Source of the DNA: Branchiostoma floridae
Taxonomy: Eukaryota; Chordata; Leptocardii; Amphioxiformes; Branchiostomatidae
Direction: 5' to 3'
Assembly: GCF_000003815.2 (NCBI RefSeq)
Contig: NC_049986.1
Coordinates: forward strand, 21,641,299-21,705,298
Length of the DNA: 64,000 nt
Shown here piece after piece: positions 41,801 through 52,669 of the stretch. Positions within the stretch are counted from its first letter, which is position 1. Every line of letters starts with the position of its first letter. Position numbers and translations under genes: made by a program. The notes under the pieces are model-generated. The model was given only the letters and a program-made list of their open reading frames with translations. It was not told the DNA's origin and made no database searches.

Positions 41801-42996
41801 ACATTTCACCGGCTGTATTGCATATGCACCATGCTAGGTGTCGCTGCAGTATAGACCACAAAAATTTCTGCTGGTTGTCATCAAATTTTACAAGTTTTTT
41901 TTAGCTTTTTTAGTTCACTACAAATGTGTGGGCAACAAAAATTTTGAGTAATATGTCAAAGATGAAGGTCCCATGAGTTCCTTTCACCCGCGCATGCGTG
42001 GTAACTAATGTGAGAAGGCATTGTCGTTCTTTTTTATGGTTCCTGCATGTGTACATTTCACCGGCTGTACTGCATATGCACCATGCTAGGTGTCGCTGCA
42101 GTATAGTTCATGAAGCACGACTTTTCTTCTGAGATTTTAACCAAATGACAATACTGAAACAGACGCTACCTTGTCTTCAGGTGTCTGGCTTGGTTGGGCG
42201 CGCCCGCATGAGCATGTACAAACTGAACATTCTGGAGGGAGACGAGGAGGGGGACTGTTTCGTGCAGACCACGGGAACATACGGGACATTGAAAGACTTC
42301 CCAGAATGCCACAGGGTGGACAGGGTCATCAACTTCTTCCTGGGTCGCACGGACAAGGTCAGAGAGGTCGGGTTCGATCCAGCGTTCTCGCGATACGCCC
42401 ATACAGGTAAGGATGAATTCAGTAACAGTATTCATGACGATACGCATTATGATATCACGTTTTATGCAGACCACGTTGAGTCACAAACTTTGCTCTTGCC
42501 AGATGTAGTATCGCATATTATACTACCTTGCAGTCCATAGAACCATTGTGACATTAACCCTCTCCTGTCATGTCTAACAGATATGGTGCCACACGGCTGC
42601 CTTAGCACACAGTAACTACTTATGTAATCAGAATCATAAAATAAACAACATTCGGGCATCCATGCAAAGGCTGCATACACATATCTAGGTTTTTGTAAAA
42701 GTTCCTCTTTTGTCTTAAATAGCAAGCTAAATGAATAGATGTAGTTACCAAGTCTTAAGGTTGAGATTCGAAGTCTTAAAGCGTTTGCTCCACTCTTTTT
42801 CTCCTCACCAGAGTTTTTCTACGAGGGGCTGGGCAAGCTGAGGGCTGCTGCCTGTAGCTTCGTAAGAATCAACCATGACCAGACGAGCAATGACCAGTAC
42901 GTCAAATTTCGCGAGCCTGGGAGAGCGTACCTCAAATTCTTGGTAAACTACCAGTATTTCAGATACAATGTCAAGTGTTGGAATAAAGACGAATGA
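32840..42996 (+). CDS. Beta-1,4-N-acetylgalactosaminyltransferase-like (GT12, GM2/GD2-synthase type)
   Basis: Ten exons: 32840-33048, 33900-34025, 34409-34515, 34735-34775, 38092-38272, 39493-39579, 39901-40088, 41444-41584, 42181-42406 and 42812-42996 (TGA). All nine junctions are phase-consistent (2,2,1,0,1,1,0,0,1) and give 496 residues, close to the roughly 530 of vertebrate B4GALNT1. Residues about 15-37 ('[20 protein letters not shown]') form a single signal-anchor, as expected for a type II Golgi enzyme. The catalytic region shows '[20 protein letters not shown]', '[13 protein letters not shown]', '[13 protein letters not shown]' and the metal-binding acidic run 'MDDDF'. Family members transfer GalNAc from UDP-GalNAc to sialylated glycolipid or glycan acceptors; the acceptor here cannot be read from sequence. 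Exon 4 is only 41 bases and was placed by phase. Intron 4 is almost filled by a LINE. B4GALNT1 versus B4GALNT2 orthology is not resolved. Confidence 0.9.
33654..33843. mobile_element. Near-perfect 190 bp palindrome in intron 1
   Basis: Left arm 'ataccccc', 'aggcgcgattcgatcggacg' and 'gaggaggcatgaccctga' pair almost base for base with the right arm ending 'gggggtat', leaving a loop of about 30 bases. It ends 56 bases before exon 2 of the GalNAc-transferase. No matching target duplication is seen. Confidence 0.85.
34955..34966. repeat. LINE target-site duplication, left copy
   Basis: 'acccacaagatg' lies directly before the LINE and is repeated exactly at 38042-38053, directly after its (AAAC)n tail. 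It defines the insertion boundaries. Confidence 0.85.
34967..37695 (+). CDS. LINE ORF2-type endonuclease (partial) and reverse transcriptase
   Basis: The open frame continues without stop from the truncation point to TAA at 37693. The endonuclease half keeps '[10 protein letters not shown]', 'LVGCLYRPP', '[10 protein letters not shown]' and 'CSDHNLIHT'; its N-terminal catalytic residues are lost. Reverse transcriptase blocks follow: 'AKVIPLIKD', '[17 protein letters not shown]', '[14 protein letters not shown]', '[14 protein letters not shown]' and the catalytic 'YADD' near codon 633 of the open frame, counted from the in-frame ATG at 34936. The ten codons from that ATG to the boundary are host intron sequence, so that Met is not the element's own start. 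No ORF1 is present. The product is unlikely to support autonomous transposition, because the endonuclease is incomplete. Confidence 0.9.
34967..38041 (+). mobile_element. 5'-truncated non-LTR retrotransposon (CR1/L2/jockey group)
   Basis: The element runs from immediately after the left 12 bp duplication to the (AAAC)n tail at about 38020-38041. It is truncated in the endonuclease domain, has one uninterrupted open frame, a 3' UTR of about 325 bases and a short tandem tail. The features (5' truncation, tandem tail, short target duplication) are those of target-primed reverse transcription. It lies in the sense orientation in intron 4 of the GalNAc-transferase gene. The intact frame and perfect duplication suggest a recent insertion. 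Clade assignment within CR1/L2/jockey is by motif style only. Confidence 0.9.
38280..38485. mobile_element. MITE beginning seven bases after an exon donor
   Basis: Ends 'atactgtaaatg' and 'catttacagtat' are inverted and enclose 'ttcgcggt'/'accgcgaa' blocks. It begins only seven bases after the exon ending at 38272, leaving the donor 'gtaagtg' intact. A second copy is at 38715-38921. Confidence 0.8.
38715..38921. mobile_element. Second copy of the 'atactgtaaat' MITE
   Basis: It shares 'tttaagttcgcggggattta' and 'gttcgcggtggttttaa' with the copy at 38280-38485. Both lie in the same orientation in intron 5 of the GalNAc-transferase gene, about 230 bases apart. Confidence 0.8.
39035..39120. mobile_element. 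SINE tail fragment
   Basis: 'ccaaaaacacacactgattt' and 'cgacattcggccctaagaac' match the tail of the SINE at 29965-30250 ('aaaacacctacggatttggt', 'cactaagacccgtg'). No tRNA head is present. Confidence 0.5.
39161..39432. mobile_element. Inverted-repeat element in intron 5
   Basis: Left 'tatagtaaggttctttaggc' and 'acaaccaaggagtacttact' pair with right 'agtaagtactccttggttgt' and 'gacccttactata'. It ends 60 bases before the 39493 exon. The central part carries 'agcgccacctacatcgg', related to a segment near 54095. Confidence 0.75.
40310..40513. mobile_element. Palindromic MITE ('tactctccaagcagagg' ends)
   Basis: 'tactctccaagcagagggta' and 'taacctctgcttggagagta' are inverted, and 'gtcgtttttatcgggctttc' pairs with 'gaaagcccgataaaaacgac'. 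It is related to 8967-9138. Flanks do not match at this copy. Confidence 0.8.
40642..40770. mobile_element. Single arm of the 'gttactcaagcaac' element
   Basis: 'gtagttactcaagcaacttg', 'gaaacggtcagacgtttcgg' and 'agaatccactatccttcgtc' repeat the left arm of 7150-7600 with few changes. Confidence 0.7.
40925..41395 (+). mobile_element. tRNA-derived SINE, longest copy
   Basis: A tRNA-like head 'gtagcgcagtggcag' with B-box-like 'gcgggttcgaatccgcc' is followed by 'ttgtgcccttgggaaaggca', 'cggataggacgttaaatgga' and an AT-rich end. The body words recur in the shorter SINEs of the window. It lies in intron 7 of the GalNAc-transferase gene. Confidence 0.8.
41782..42106. repeat. Direct repeats of about 72 bp in intron 8
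   Basis: 'ttatggttcctgcatgtgta', 'catttcaccggctgta' and 'tgctaggtgtcgctgcagta' occur at 41782-41853 and 42034-42106 with essentially one internal mismatch, separated by about 180 bases of different sequence. Confidence 0.85.
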
Positions 42997-43148
42997 GGTA
43001 TTCCCTAAGATTTAATTCTTGCTCTAATTGTAATGTTTTGCTTAAACTTTAATCAATTATTGCGACATTGTAATAATGACCAACGCTTTATGGATGTATT
43101 ATGGAGCACATTCATCCGTTTCCCTGGTATCCTGAGCATTCTTTGATA

Positions 43149-43584
43149 AGGCCACAGCAAGTAAATTGTATCGATAGCATCAGCGTCTTAATTTTATTTT
43201 CTTCTGAGATGGTCAACATGACGAGAAAGTACCAAAATGGGCAAATATGTTGTGTTGTAGGCTAATGATTGCACTTGTAGAAGTCACACTAGCCAGGAAG
43301 CCATGACTCTAGCTACAGAAATGAAACTAGTTAGATAGATGTAAAAGTGGCACCAATATGGATGCCATGAGTAGTTGCCATGTTGGTAAGTGATACCAGT
43401 GTACCACACTAGTGTCACTTTTACTGCACTAGTTCACGTCTTGAATACAGGAATGAATCGAATGCCTTGTTGGCTGTAGTAATATGTTTCGTGGCTTCAA
43501 TTCTTGTTTTTTTCGCCCTATCTCACTATTATCACCTATATCACTGCAGAGGATACCATCCATGAAATTTACTTGCTGTGGCCT
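43149..43584. mobile_element. Second copy of the 'aggccacagcaagtaaa' MITE
   Basis: It has the same inverted ends as 3177-3603 but the interior runs in the opposite orientation ('gcaaatatgttgtgttgtag' here, 'cagcacaacatatatttgcg' there). Confidence 0.75.
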
Positions 43585-43892
43585 AAATAGATAACCGTGC
43601 CTATATCCAAGAACAATAATAACTCGTCCAGCTAAAGGTCTAGGTGTCTCAGATCTTTCGCACTAACCACTATCAACATGTTTATCACAAATTTGTTGGA
43701 AACGTGTCAGTGTCCTTTTTTTGTCGGTTCACTAGTTTCCATGTCTTGATTTTACAACATTGCACAATATGTACTAGAAATTGTACATTTAGTGTATATA
43801 TTAAGTGTTTCGACGTCTCGACTCCAGCATACGACCCCCTTTGTGGAAGAGACCGAACACTTCACCTAGCTATATATATATATAGCTATATA

Positions 43893-44269
43893 TAGAGTGG
43901 ACTCATTTCCCAGCTAACCGACATCTATCACACGGCAATCCTTCCTCCAGTAAGACATCTGGAGCCGCACAGTCCTATCTAGCTAGTTAAGAACCCAACT
44001 CAGCTTGCCAAACCGGTTTCACTGCGTACAACTTCTTCAGTGGCTTAGTAGAAGCTTAATCAATGGCACAGGTTCGTGAATTTCTTATACACCTTCCAGT
44101 GCATAATCATGATTAAGCCTATAGCCACTGAAGAAGCTGTACGCAACAAAAACGGTTTAGCAGGCTGAATAAAGGTTCAGAAACAGGAACTATGCGGCTT
44201 CAGATGTCTTACTGAGGGATGAATGCGGTGTGATAGATGTCGGTTAGCTGAGGAATGAGTCCACTCTAA
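43893..44269. mobile_element. Long palindromic MITE of about 376 bp
   Basis: Outer arms 'tagagtggactcatt' and 'aatgagtccactcta', then 'agctaaccgacatctatcac' and 'gtgatagatgtcggttagct', then 'cactgcgtacaacttcttca' and 'gaagaagctgtacgca' pair nearly throughout. It is inserted in a (TA)n tract. Confidence 0.85.
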
Positions 44270-44273
44270 TATA

Positions 44274-44420
44274 GTCAAGTCAAGTTTATTGCGCAACGAT
44301 TGTAACTGGTACAATGTACGGCAAACTGCAAACTATCTACAACAGTATACAACAGTATACTAATCTAACATAACAGAAAAAATATTGCGACATAGTGTAT
44401 TTCACATTGTTAAAACATTT
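44274..44420. mobile_element. LINE 3'-end-like fragment
   Basis: 'gtcaagtttattgcgcaacg' and 'ctggtacaatgtacggc' follow the palindrome. The pattern resembles the other 'TTTATTG' tails in the window; assignment inferred. Confidence 0.35.
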
Positions 44421-44618
44421 AGTCTACTTCTCTTTTGCATAGCATTATATATATATATTGGCCTAGGTGGACAGATATGGAGTCGGGACATGATAAAAGT
44501 ACATTGAATAATTCTCTGTTTGTTTTAGGTAATGTTGTTACATATGGTCAATAACTTTTTTATATACTTGACCTAGCCATAGTTTATGACCAGGTATAAC
44601 TGAGGTGAGGTGAGATAA

Positions 44619-44803
44619 CTACAACAAGTCCTTAAAGTGCTGACGAGCCGGCGCTTCTTGAGTGTTGATAGATAATTCCGGAAGTCGCTGCAGAACTTTG
44701 TTGTCCATCTCTCTCCACTCGACATTGATGTCCCGAACTCTGGTTTCCACTTCCTCCAGGAGGTGCTCAAGTTCGTCTGTCGCCGACTTCGAAGCGTAAA
44801 GAT
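44619..44803 (-). CDS. Last polycystin exon: cytoplasmic coiled-coil tail
   Basis: This exon encodes about 61 residues ending 'HFKDLL' stop. The stretch around 'DELEHLLEEVETRV' and 'REMDNKVLQRL' has heptad-like spacing of leucine and valine, consistent with a short coiled coil such as polycystin C-terminal tails use for subunit pairing. It enters in phase 1 after a strong acceptor preceded by a T-rich run. Confidence 0.85.
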
Positions 44804-47800
44804 CTGTGTAAAAAAAAAATCAAAACACCATGTATAATTAGTGAGATTATATCAAATCCATTCATATTTTGTAAACAACCTTATTTAATCGCTGGAGGAA
44901 GTGTTCTCTCAGTTCAGCTTTAGATCTATTCCCAATTTTCAACAATTTTCCTGCCTTTTTGATGGTCACGTATTCTTTATGCATGAAACATATTGAATAG
45001 GTCATCAGTATAGCAAGGTGACGCTATAACCCAAGTAACACAATTGAAACTCTTATACCCCCACTAGGACGGCACTCTATTTTGGCATGTCGCTTGACGA
45101 ATTGTATGAAATAACGAATACTTTCAGTCACGCTTTTGCATCTTGTATGATTATACCCCCATGAAATGGAAGGTTAAGCACATCCGTTTTCGGTGGCAGT
45201 GAGAGCACAGCGGCTAATCGCCTAATGGAAAGGGTAATCTCTACCATGCCGTCCTACAGGGGTACGAGGATAGTAAAATTCGGCAAAAAAAAGGAAATTG
45301 GCCAGGAGAGTCGGTCCGCGCTAAGGTTAATGTTCCCCCTCGCGGTCGGCCAACTCCTCTGTTAGTAAAAGTGTCCTCTGGCGAATTATTTTCCGTATAG
45401 CAGCCAGCGTAGTCAGGCTTGTAGAGACTTTGGAAAAGAGGCCTTACCTGGTAAGCGAGTTTGTCGTCTCTTCCCGGCGACCCGCAGAGCCATCTCCCTC
45501 ATCCCATCCGCGATCTCCTTCTGCTCCGGTGGTAGCTGCGCATCGCCCCTGATCGCCAGAGCCTCGTTTATCACCGAAATAAGGAGGTTCATCATCAAGT
45601 AAACCATCACAATGATGAAGGCAAAGAAGTAGAGCTTCGCAAACTCGTTGGATCTGGTGACGGGTATGAACAGGGAAACCTTCCCAATCGCGATCATGAA
45701 GGTGTGCGTGAGCGATTGTATCCCTGTTCGGTAGTTCTTGTGACCGCGGCCGAACGCCAGCCACCCGAAGAACGTAAAAGCCAGGAATGCGACAAAGAAG
45801 ACAGCCATGAAGTTTATGAGTGGTTTGTAGAGCGCGCGCAGACATTGAGACAGAGAGGAGATGATCTTGTTGAACCGCAGGAGCTTCAGAAACTTCACGG
45901 TGTTGACGAAGACCACCGCCGCCATCGTCCAGATGAAAAGGGCTGAGATGAAGGCAAGCTGAACTAGTCTTTCATGGGTGTCTTCTGCAATAGACAAAAT
46001 ACAGAGATGTGTCTCATCAGGAACATCGTTTCTTTGTAACGACCTGAAAGGACTCACAGAAGTATTATGAAGCAGCAAAATGTAGGTGAGAAGCTTGAGA
46101 AATATGGTATACACAGAAAACAACATGTACAGTAATTAAATGTGGATTGGTGAGCAGGTATTTGGAAACCATTATAATCCATTTTGTATGTGGCATTAGA
46201 CTTTAACGATGACCTTCAGGTTCTTAGGTTCAAAAATGGGAAGAGAAGAATTGCAGAAAACACTCACCAGTCCCATCCTGCAGATGAGGAATGTTCGTCT
46301 TCGAAACAATCACAATCTTTGTCACCCCAACAAAGATCACCATCCAAGCAAACGTCAGATTCACCACTTCAACCCAGTTCCATATGTCACTCACGTATGC
46401 CAAACCACTGTGGTAAATGTCCTTTAGTTGTCTCCATGTAAGATGAAAAACCAAGAGTGTAAAGATCACTTGCAAGAACCCAAGCAGAATTCCTTGCGCT
46501 CCGACGTAGTCATAGAGTCTGAAGACGGAAATCGACGATGTGGGGATGGCTGCACCGATTGGCGTAAACTCAAAGAGGTAGGTAACTGTGCACACGAGGT
46601 TCGCGTCGGCGCTGTACAATGCAAATTCTAGAAACACGACTCGAGCTTTACGATCAATCCAGTCGTTGGAGTAAAGATAAGCTATAGTCCCCTTTGCAGA
46701 GTTTCTTGATTTGCCGAACTCTGCGTTGAAGCCGCCTTCGTAGAAGGATTGAAGCGTTCCGACGTACGGGAATATGTTGTACCCTAGTCCTGCAGAAAAG
46801 TTCCAGCCAGTCTGTAGATGACTGGGAACACTTGCATTGCCAAGTCCGGATGATTTCCATCCAGGAAAGGCATCCCCCTCCATCCAATCGCCTACAATTG
46901 AACACAATATAGGATCAATACGATATTTGTATCTATTGACAATGAAACAATTTGTCTATCACTGATTTTGAGTTCACTCTATGTTTGCTTTGTTAATTCA
47001 AAGTCATAATTTGTTGAATATTTCTCTTGTTATATTTAAATCTGGAATCAAGGAAGAGTAGTGATGTATCACTAATGAAGATCGATATAAACCAAACCAA
47101 ACCCAACTAATTCAAATGGCAACTCGCTAAAAAAGATTGACAGCATTCAGACCAGACAATGAGGTTCATGCGTTTAGGTATTGTTGGTTTCTTCTGTCTC
47201 TCACTAGTGAAATATAACTACAAAGCAGTGACCATAATACTGAGCTGGGCAACCCCGGGTAACCATGACATACATAAGAGTAGAAGAAATATTTACCATT
47301 GTCCAGTACCCTTTGCTGCCGCAGCCTGGGCTCCGTAAGCCTGTAGAGCGGCAGGTTCGACATGATCGGCGAGCCGGTTGTGTCCACACTGCGCCTCGTT
47401 CTTCCCGCCGGCATCGGAAACAGCTCCGTCACCACCGTCTTCTCCAGCCACGTCTTCAGGTTCTCCTTTGTCCCGTTCTTTATGATGCTCTATCAACGAA
47501 CGGAGAAGACAATTCGCAAAACACTGAATTCACTGTCGACGTAAGTTTACTAGAAATAGTTGAGCCAGAAGCCATAGGCCCTAGGTTCAAATCCTGTCAT
47601 ATTAAAGACCCTGTAACAGGTACTTTACATGACGTTCCTAGACCGGTACAGAAATGGTATTTGTCTTCGCTTGGGGGGGGGGGGGGGTGGTAAAAGACAA
47701 TGGGAGAAAAGCGGTGGGCTCCGCCTTCAAGGCCGTGACGTAGACACTGCACTGCCCCTGCGGCCTCTAAAAAGGCATTGGGGCTACTTCTAACTCCACT

Positions 47801-50800
47801 AGACATACGATGGAAGATACAAACGTGGGTAAAAAAAATGCTGGTTTCTACAATGAATGAAAAGAATAGATGGAGAAGCAAAGTCGGGGGGAGTAATAAA
47901 AACAAACAACAATTAGACGCACCTTGAACAACTTGTCACTGAACGTCTGCTGCATCGAACGGTGCAGGTAGTACGGCAGGTTGGTGACCCCGACGTTTGC
48001 CACGCAAAGAAGGAAAGTGAGGAAAACCAAGTACGACACGATCTCCTGGAGAGTCTGGCTGACTTTGTAGCGCCGCTGTCGGTACTCTCCAGCCTGCAGG
48101 ACGGTGGACTTGTCCAGTCTGGGTGCTCCTTTTCGGCGCTGTTCCCTGATGAAACTGTTCTGGTCGTCTAGAGGGAAGTACAATAAATCTTACGCGTACA
48201 TAGACAGATTTGTGATAATAGCAGTAATTGGTACAAATCGCACAAAACGACCTTGCAGAATAAACTGGATTGCGCCGAAGTTTACAGACAATGTGAACCT
48301 CTAGGATAATATTAAGAAATGATTTACCAATTGAATATGTACGATTCGACATGGTTAACAGAAATATTGCACACAAAGTAACACAATCAGAAGCAGGATT
48401 GAAGTTATTATAAATGTAGAAACGTAGTTTACGGACGAAACTAAGCGTATTTCAAACTATTAAATATGTTGACAAATGCTAATGTTGTGAAGCACGTACC
48501 TGTCTCTTCTTCATCTATTGTCGCCAGTGCTTTAACGTTCTTCGTAAGCTCTTCACCAGTAGCCATCATCTTCTTACACATCAGGGAAAGTAAAGCTGCC
48601 GCGATGACGACCTTTGAAAAAACATTTGGTTGTCAGTAGATAATCTTTCATCCACTTTACTTGAATGAATTATTTCAAATCAATACATCCTTAAACCGTT
48701 CGTTAGTTTGATTCTTCACCAAATAAAAGGTGTGGAGTAGCTGACTGTATATTTTGAAACTAAATACCCTGAAACCGGTCGTTAATTTTTTTTGTTACCA
48801 AATAAAAAGTAAGCAGTAGTAGAATTTCATATTTTGAAACAAAATACTCTTAGACAGTTCGTTAATTTGATGCTTTACCAAAGGAAAAGTGTGCAGTAGT
48901 TGAATTTCATATTCTGTAACAAAATGCCCTCAAAACGTTCGTTTGTAAGATTTTTTTCACCAAATCAAAAGTGTGCAGTAGTCGAATTTCGAATTTTGCA
49001 ACAAGGGACCCTTAAACTGTTCGTTAATCTGAATCTTTACCAAAAGATTCACTTTAAAAATTGTGCAGTAAATGTCCAGTACCTTTAATGGCTCGATGAC
49101 GAGCGTCGACTGTACAAATGAGAGGAAGAATGTCATGAGCCAGGCGTCTGCCTTCTCCTTCCCCCACTCCAGACTGTACAGAATCGTGAAGAAGGCGGAA
49201 ACGGAAGACGACAGGAACACCAGAACCCAGCCCACGTACACTAACCAGTAGGGAAGCATCTTGTCTTTGCTGCCGTTACTCTGACCTAGACCTGTAGATG
49301 ATAGACACAAGCCTTACGTATTTGTTGGTCACCATTCATAGAATAATAAAAGACCTTTGAGTTGGAGACAAATGCCACTGGTCATATTCTGGGTGAGGTA
49401 ACAAGACACAGAGCAACTATAAGAACATTCCATTTTAGAATGCTATTTCACTATGGCAAATAGAACACAACATACATCGACATATATTGCCATAAAATCA
49501 GTCGATCTAGTTTGGAACCATCCGCATGTTCATCTGTATTGATTTGTCTATTGAATCAGTGGAGATTCAGCAAGACCAACTTCGTGTCTGAGACGTTCAT
49601 GTCTCGCTGGCTTCAAAGTAGCGAACACCAAACCCTTAAAAGTACAGGGGTAAAGACACAATATCAATAACATTCCACAGTACTATGAATGCAAACATGG
49701 GATGTCTCCTGGGGAAGGAGGAAACGATTACATTCTAAAACAAACAGAGACGCACTGCGGCTAGAGATATAGCGTCTATAGGGATCACCCGGGATGCAGC
49801 TGAGTCCTTATAGAACAGAACAAAACAGGCCCAAGATGGGTAAAGTATTACGTCCCATAAGGGATAACTAGGATGAACAAGTAAAAAAGTAACCTGGAAT
49901 GTCTGGAACCACCTCGTTCCCCCTAGAGTTGGGTGTGCTCCTGAAGATCTGCACGATGATGACGTTGACGGGCAGGACGGTGAGACTGCTCATGACGCTG
50001 ACGTACAGCTGGTGGAGGCTGAAGCTGAAGGGTCCGAGCCGCAGCACGGAGGGGGACTCCACACTGTCGTCCGTACGGTACCACATCGCGTTGGAGATCA
50101 TAGTGCAGAAGAGGATGGAGAAACAGCACGACCAACCTGAAAATAGAACATGCCATAAAACATAGAATTGCCTTTTATAATCTGTAGAATAATTAGCTGA
50201 AGGGACCGAGCCTCAGCACGGAGGGGGACTCCACACTGTCGTCCGTACGGTACCACATCGCGTTGGAGATCATGGTACAGAACAGGATGGAGAAACAGCA
50301 CGACCAACCTAGAAATACATCATGACATCTGTTTCTGTCTGTATCTGTATCTGTATCTGTATCTGTGTAGCAGGTATAACCGCCGTTCGGCGTAACACAG
50401 CAGCGTCCAATGTAAAATTTTACTTGTGGCTCGATCAAAGCTCGCAAGAAGTATGTTCAAAGCTTTGGAAAACAAAGCTCCCCTCCTCAAATGGAAACGA
50501 GAAAATCATGCAAGAACAAGTTTTCGACGAAAATTTACATATCTGCTACTTGTTGCCGTTTACCTGCTAAGTCCACATCTAAAAATAGGGGCAAAAACCA
50601 GCATATATGTAGTATGCGCCTACGTTGCACCCTGGTGAAGTTTGCAGAAATCCCGTCAGCTATAGTAGATATCCATAAGTGTCCGTCGATGAAGTTCTTC
50701 TTGGCTGCTGTGGTGAAGAGATAGCTGAATGACGTCAGATCCTCCTCGCTGGCTACGGGGAGGTTCTTGTAGATCAGCCCGTCGGCTCGGTCAACGGCCA

Positions 50801-52550
50801 GCCAATCATCGCACAGGAAAATGGAGCTGCATCAGCCAATAAGAGAAGGCGAGAAAGACCAAGCTTGCGATGAACTGAATGCGCAGTATATCAAAACCTC
50901 TTTCAAATCTTCAAAGAACATCTAGATTTGATTTGGAAAAATAACGCTCAGAAAATATACTTACAGACAAGATTTCTAGATATCATCTGAATCCAACCAT
51001 CGCAAGTACTTTTGCAATTCTACATTTCGCAATACTTAGTGGTGAGTAAAAAGCTGAATAGAATATCATGCAACAGAGCATTTTGACCATTGTGGAGGTT
51101 GTAAGCATAAATTTTGTAATTAAAACAAGATATAGGTTCACGCTTTTATTATCTAGCACCAAAGCCAATACATAAATACCCACGTTGAGCCGTTCTGTAG
51201 GTCTTGAACCACTACCCTGTCCAGGTACCAGGAGTCCCGGTCTCTCTTCCCGCTGTTGTCGTGCCAAATGTGGAGGTTCTGGAGATTTCCCAGGTTTTGT
51301 TCTGTTGTCATCAAGAACATCTTGTTCGTCGATCTGTTGAGAACCTGCAATGACACGGATATACTTGACATCACAAATCTCAAGGATGGTACGTACCGTT
51401 TTATGCTATTTCCTCTCTGGTGCATGGCACAGAAATATATTAACATCCTGATATCGTACCTTCGGCTGGTTCCCCAGCGCCCTGACATCTTTCCTCTGTA
51501 TTGCATGGCCCGGGAATAAAGATGACAAACACAACACCCTGATATCTGTATCTGTATCTATATAGCCGGTATAACCACCCTTCGGCGTAACACACCAGCT
51601 CCGCAGGCACGCGGCGCGGCAGCAGCTGGTTATGTTACACTGAACGACCTGTCACACCTAACTTTTGCACATCTATCTCCAAGTGTTCTTTAAAACTATC
51701 CATAGAAGATGCCTCTACTGTGCTTGGTGATAAGATATTCCACTCTACCATTACCTTCGCCTGGTTCCCCAGCGCCCTGACGCCCGAGTCTCCGTTCTCA
51801 GCCGTGACCATGAACACCACCCTGGAGTCCGTGCCAGACCCGGGCTGGGAGCCGGTGAACACCGACAGCAGGTACGCATGGCTGTGCTTCGGTCGGTTGT
51901 CTGGTAGAGGCAATACGGCGGCCTGGAATGATCGAAGAATGTTAATTTATATGTAAATATAAGCCAACTTGCACCTTTCATTACAATGTTCAGGAGCACT
52001 TGGTATGCCTTTTTATTATCTACATGCCTATATGTGTTACATTAATTGCAAAGCATAATACAATTGGCATTTCATTCATCACATTTAAGCCTAGCTTATC
52101 TAACTTTGGATGCCACCTGATAGGTCTGACGATTTCCACAATCTATTTGGCGTATCTTATTACCTGGGTATCTAACCTTTGTCTAAACTGAGATATTTGT
52201 TTCAAGCTACTTAATGATGACAAAGCAATTAAGTCTAGCATTTGTCATTCAATTTATACGATGACACAGTGAGGTTCAAAGGCCCGTACAAATCACGATT
52301 TTTTTTTTACCTGTATGGCATCTCTTTTGTCTGCGCGCCTGGCGAAGATCACACCGATGAAATACAGCCCTATGAAGACCCAAACTGTAGCAAAAACTCC
52401 AGGATTCTGGCCCAGATTGGCGAACTTCCCCCAGATGGTGTTGAAGTCGATGGAGTTTGGGGGTGTCATGAAACTGGCGCCAAAAGCTGTCAGGTGGTCA
52501 CACAGGCAAACTGACGACTCCGGGCTGGAGTCTGCGCTAACCTGGTTTGG

Positions 52551-52590
<40 letters not shown>

Positions 52591-52602
52591 GAATCAATCA
52601 AT

Positions 52603-52669
<67 letters not shown>

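Larger units (their letters stand above)
42997..44618. other. Convergent intergenic interval, no gene seen
   Basis: This tail-to-tail gap between the GalNAc-transferase (+) and polycystin-like (-) genes is mostly transposon: the 'aggccacagcaag' MITE, a 376 bp palindrome and a LINE-tail fragment at about 44274-44420. No exon was recognised. Confidence 0.65.

Noticed and set aside
45704-45946. Plus-strand open frame overlapping the polycystin channel exon
   Set aside because: Antisense shadow of exon 45448-45984; no independent motif.
50624-50631. Alternative donor GT after 50631 for the polycystin exon
   Set aside because: It leaves phase 0, but the next exon needs phase 1; the donor at 50624 restores both phase and the conserved 'FTRVQR' segment.
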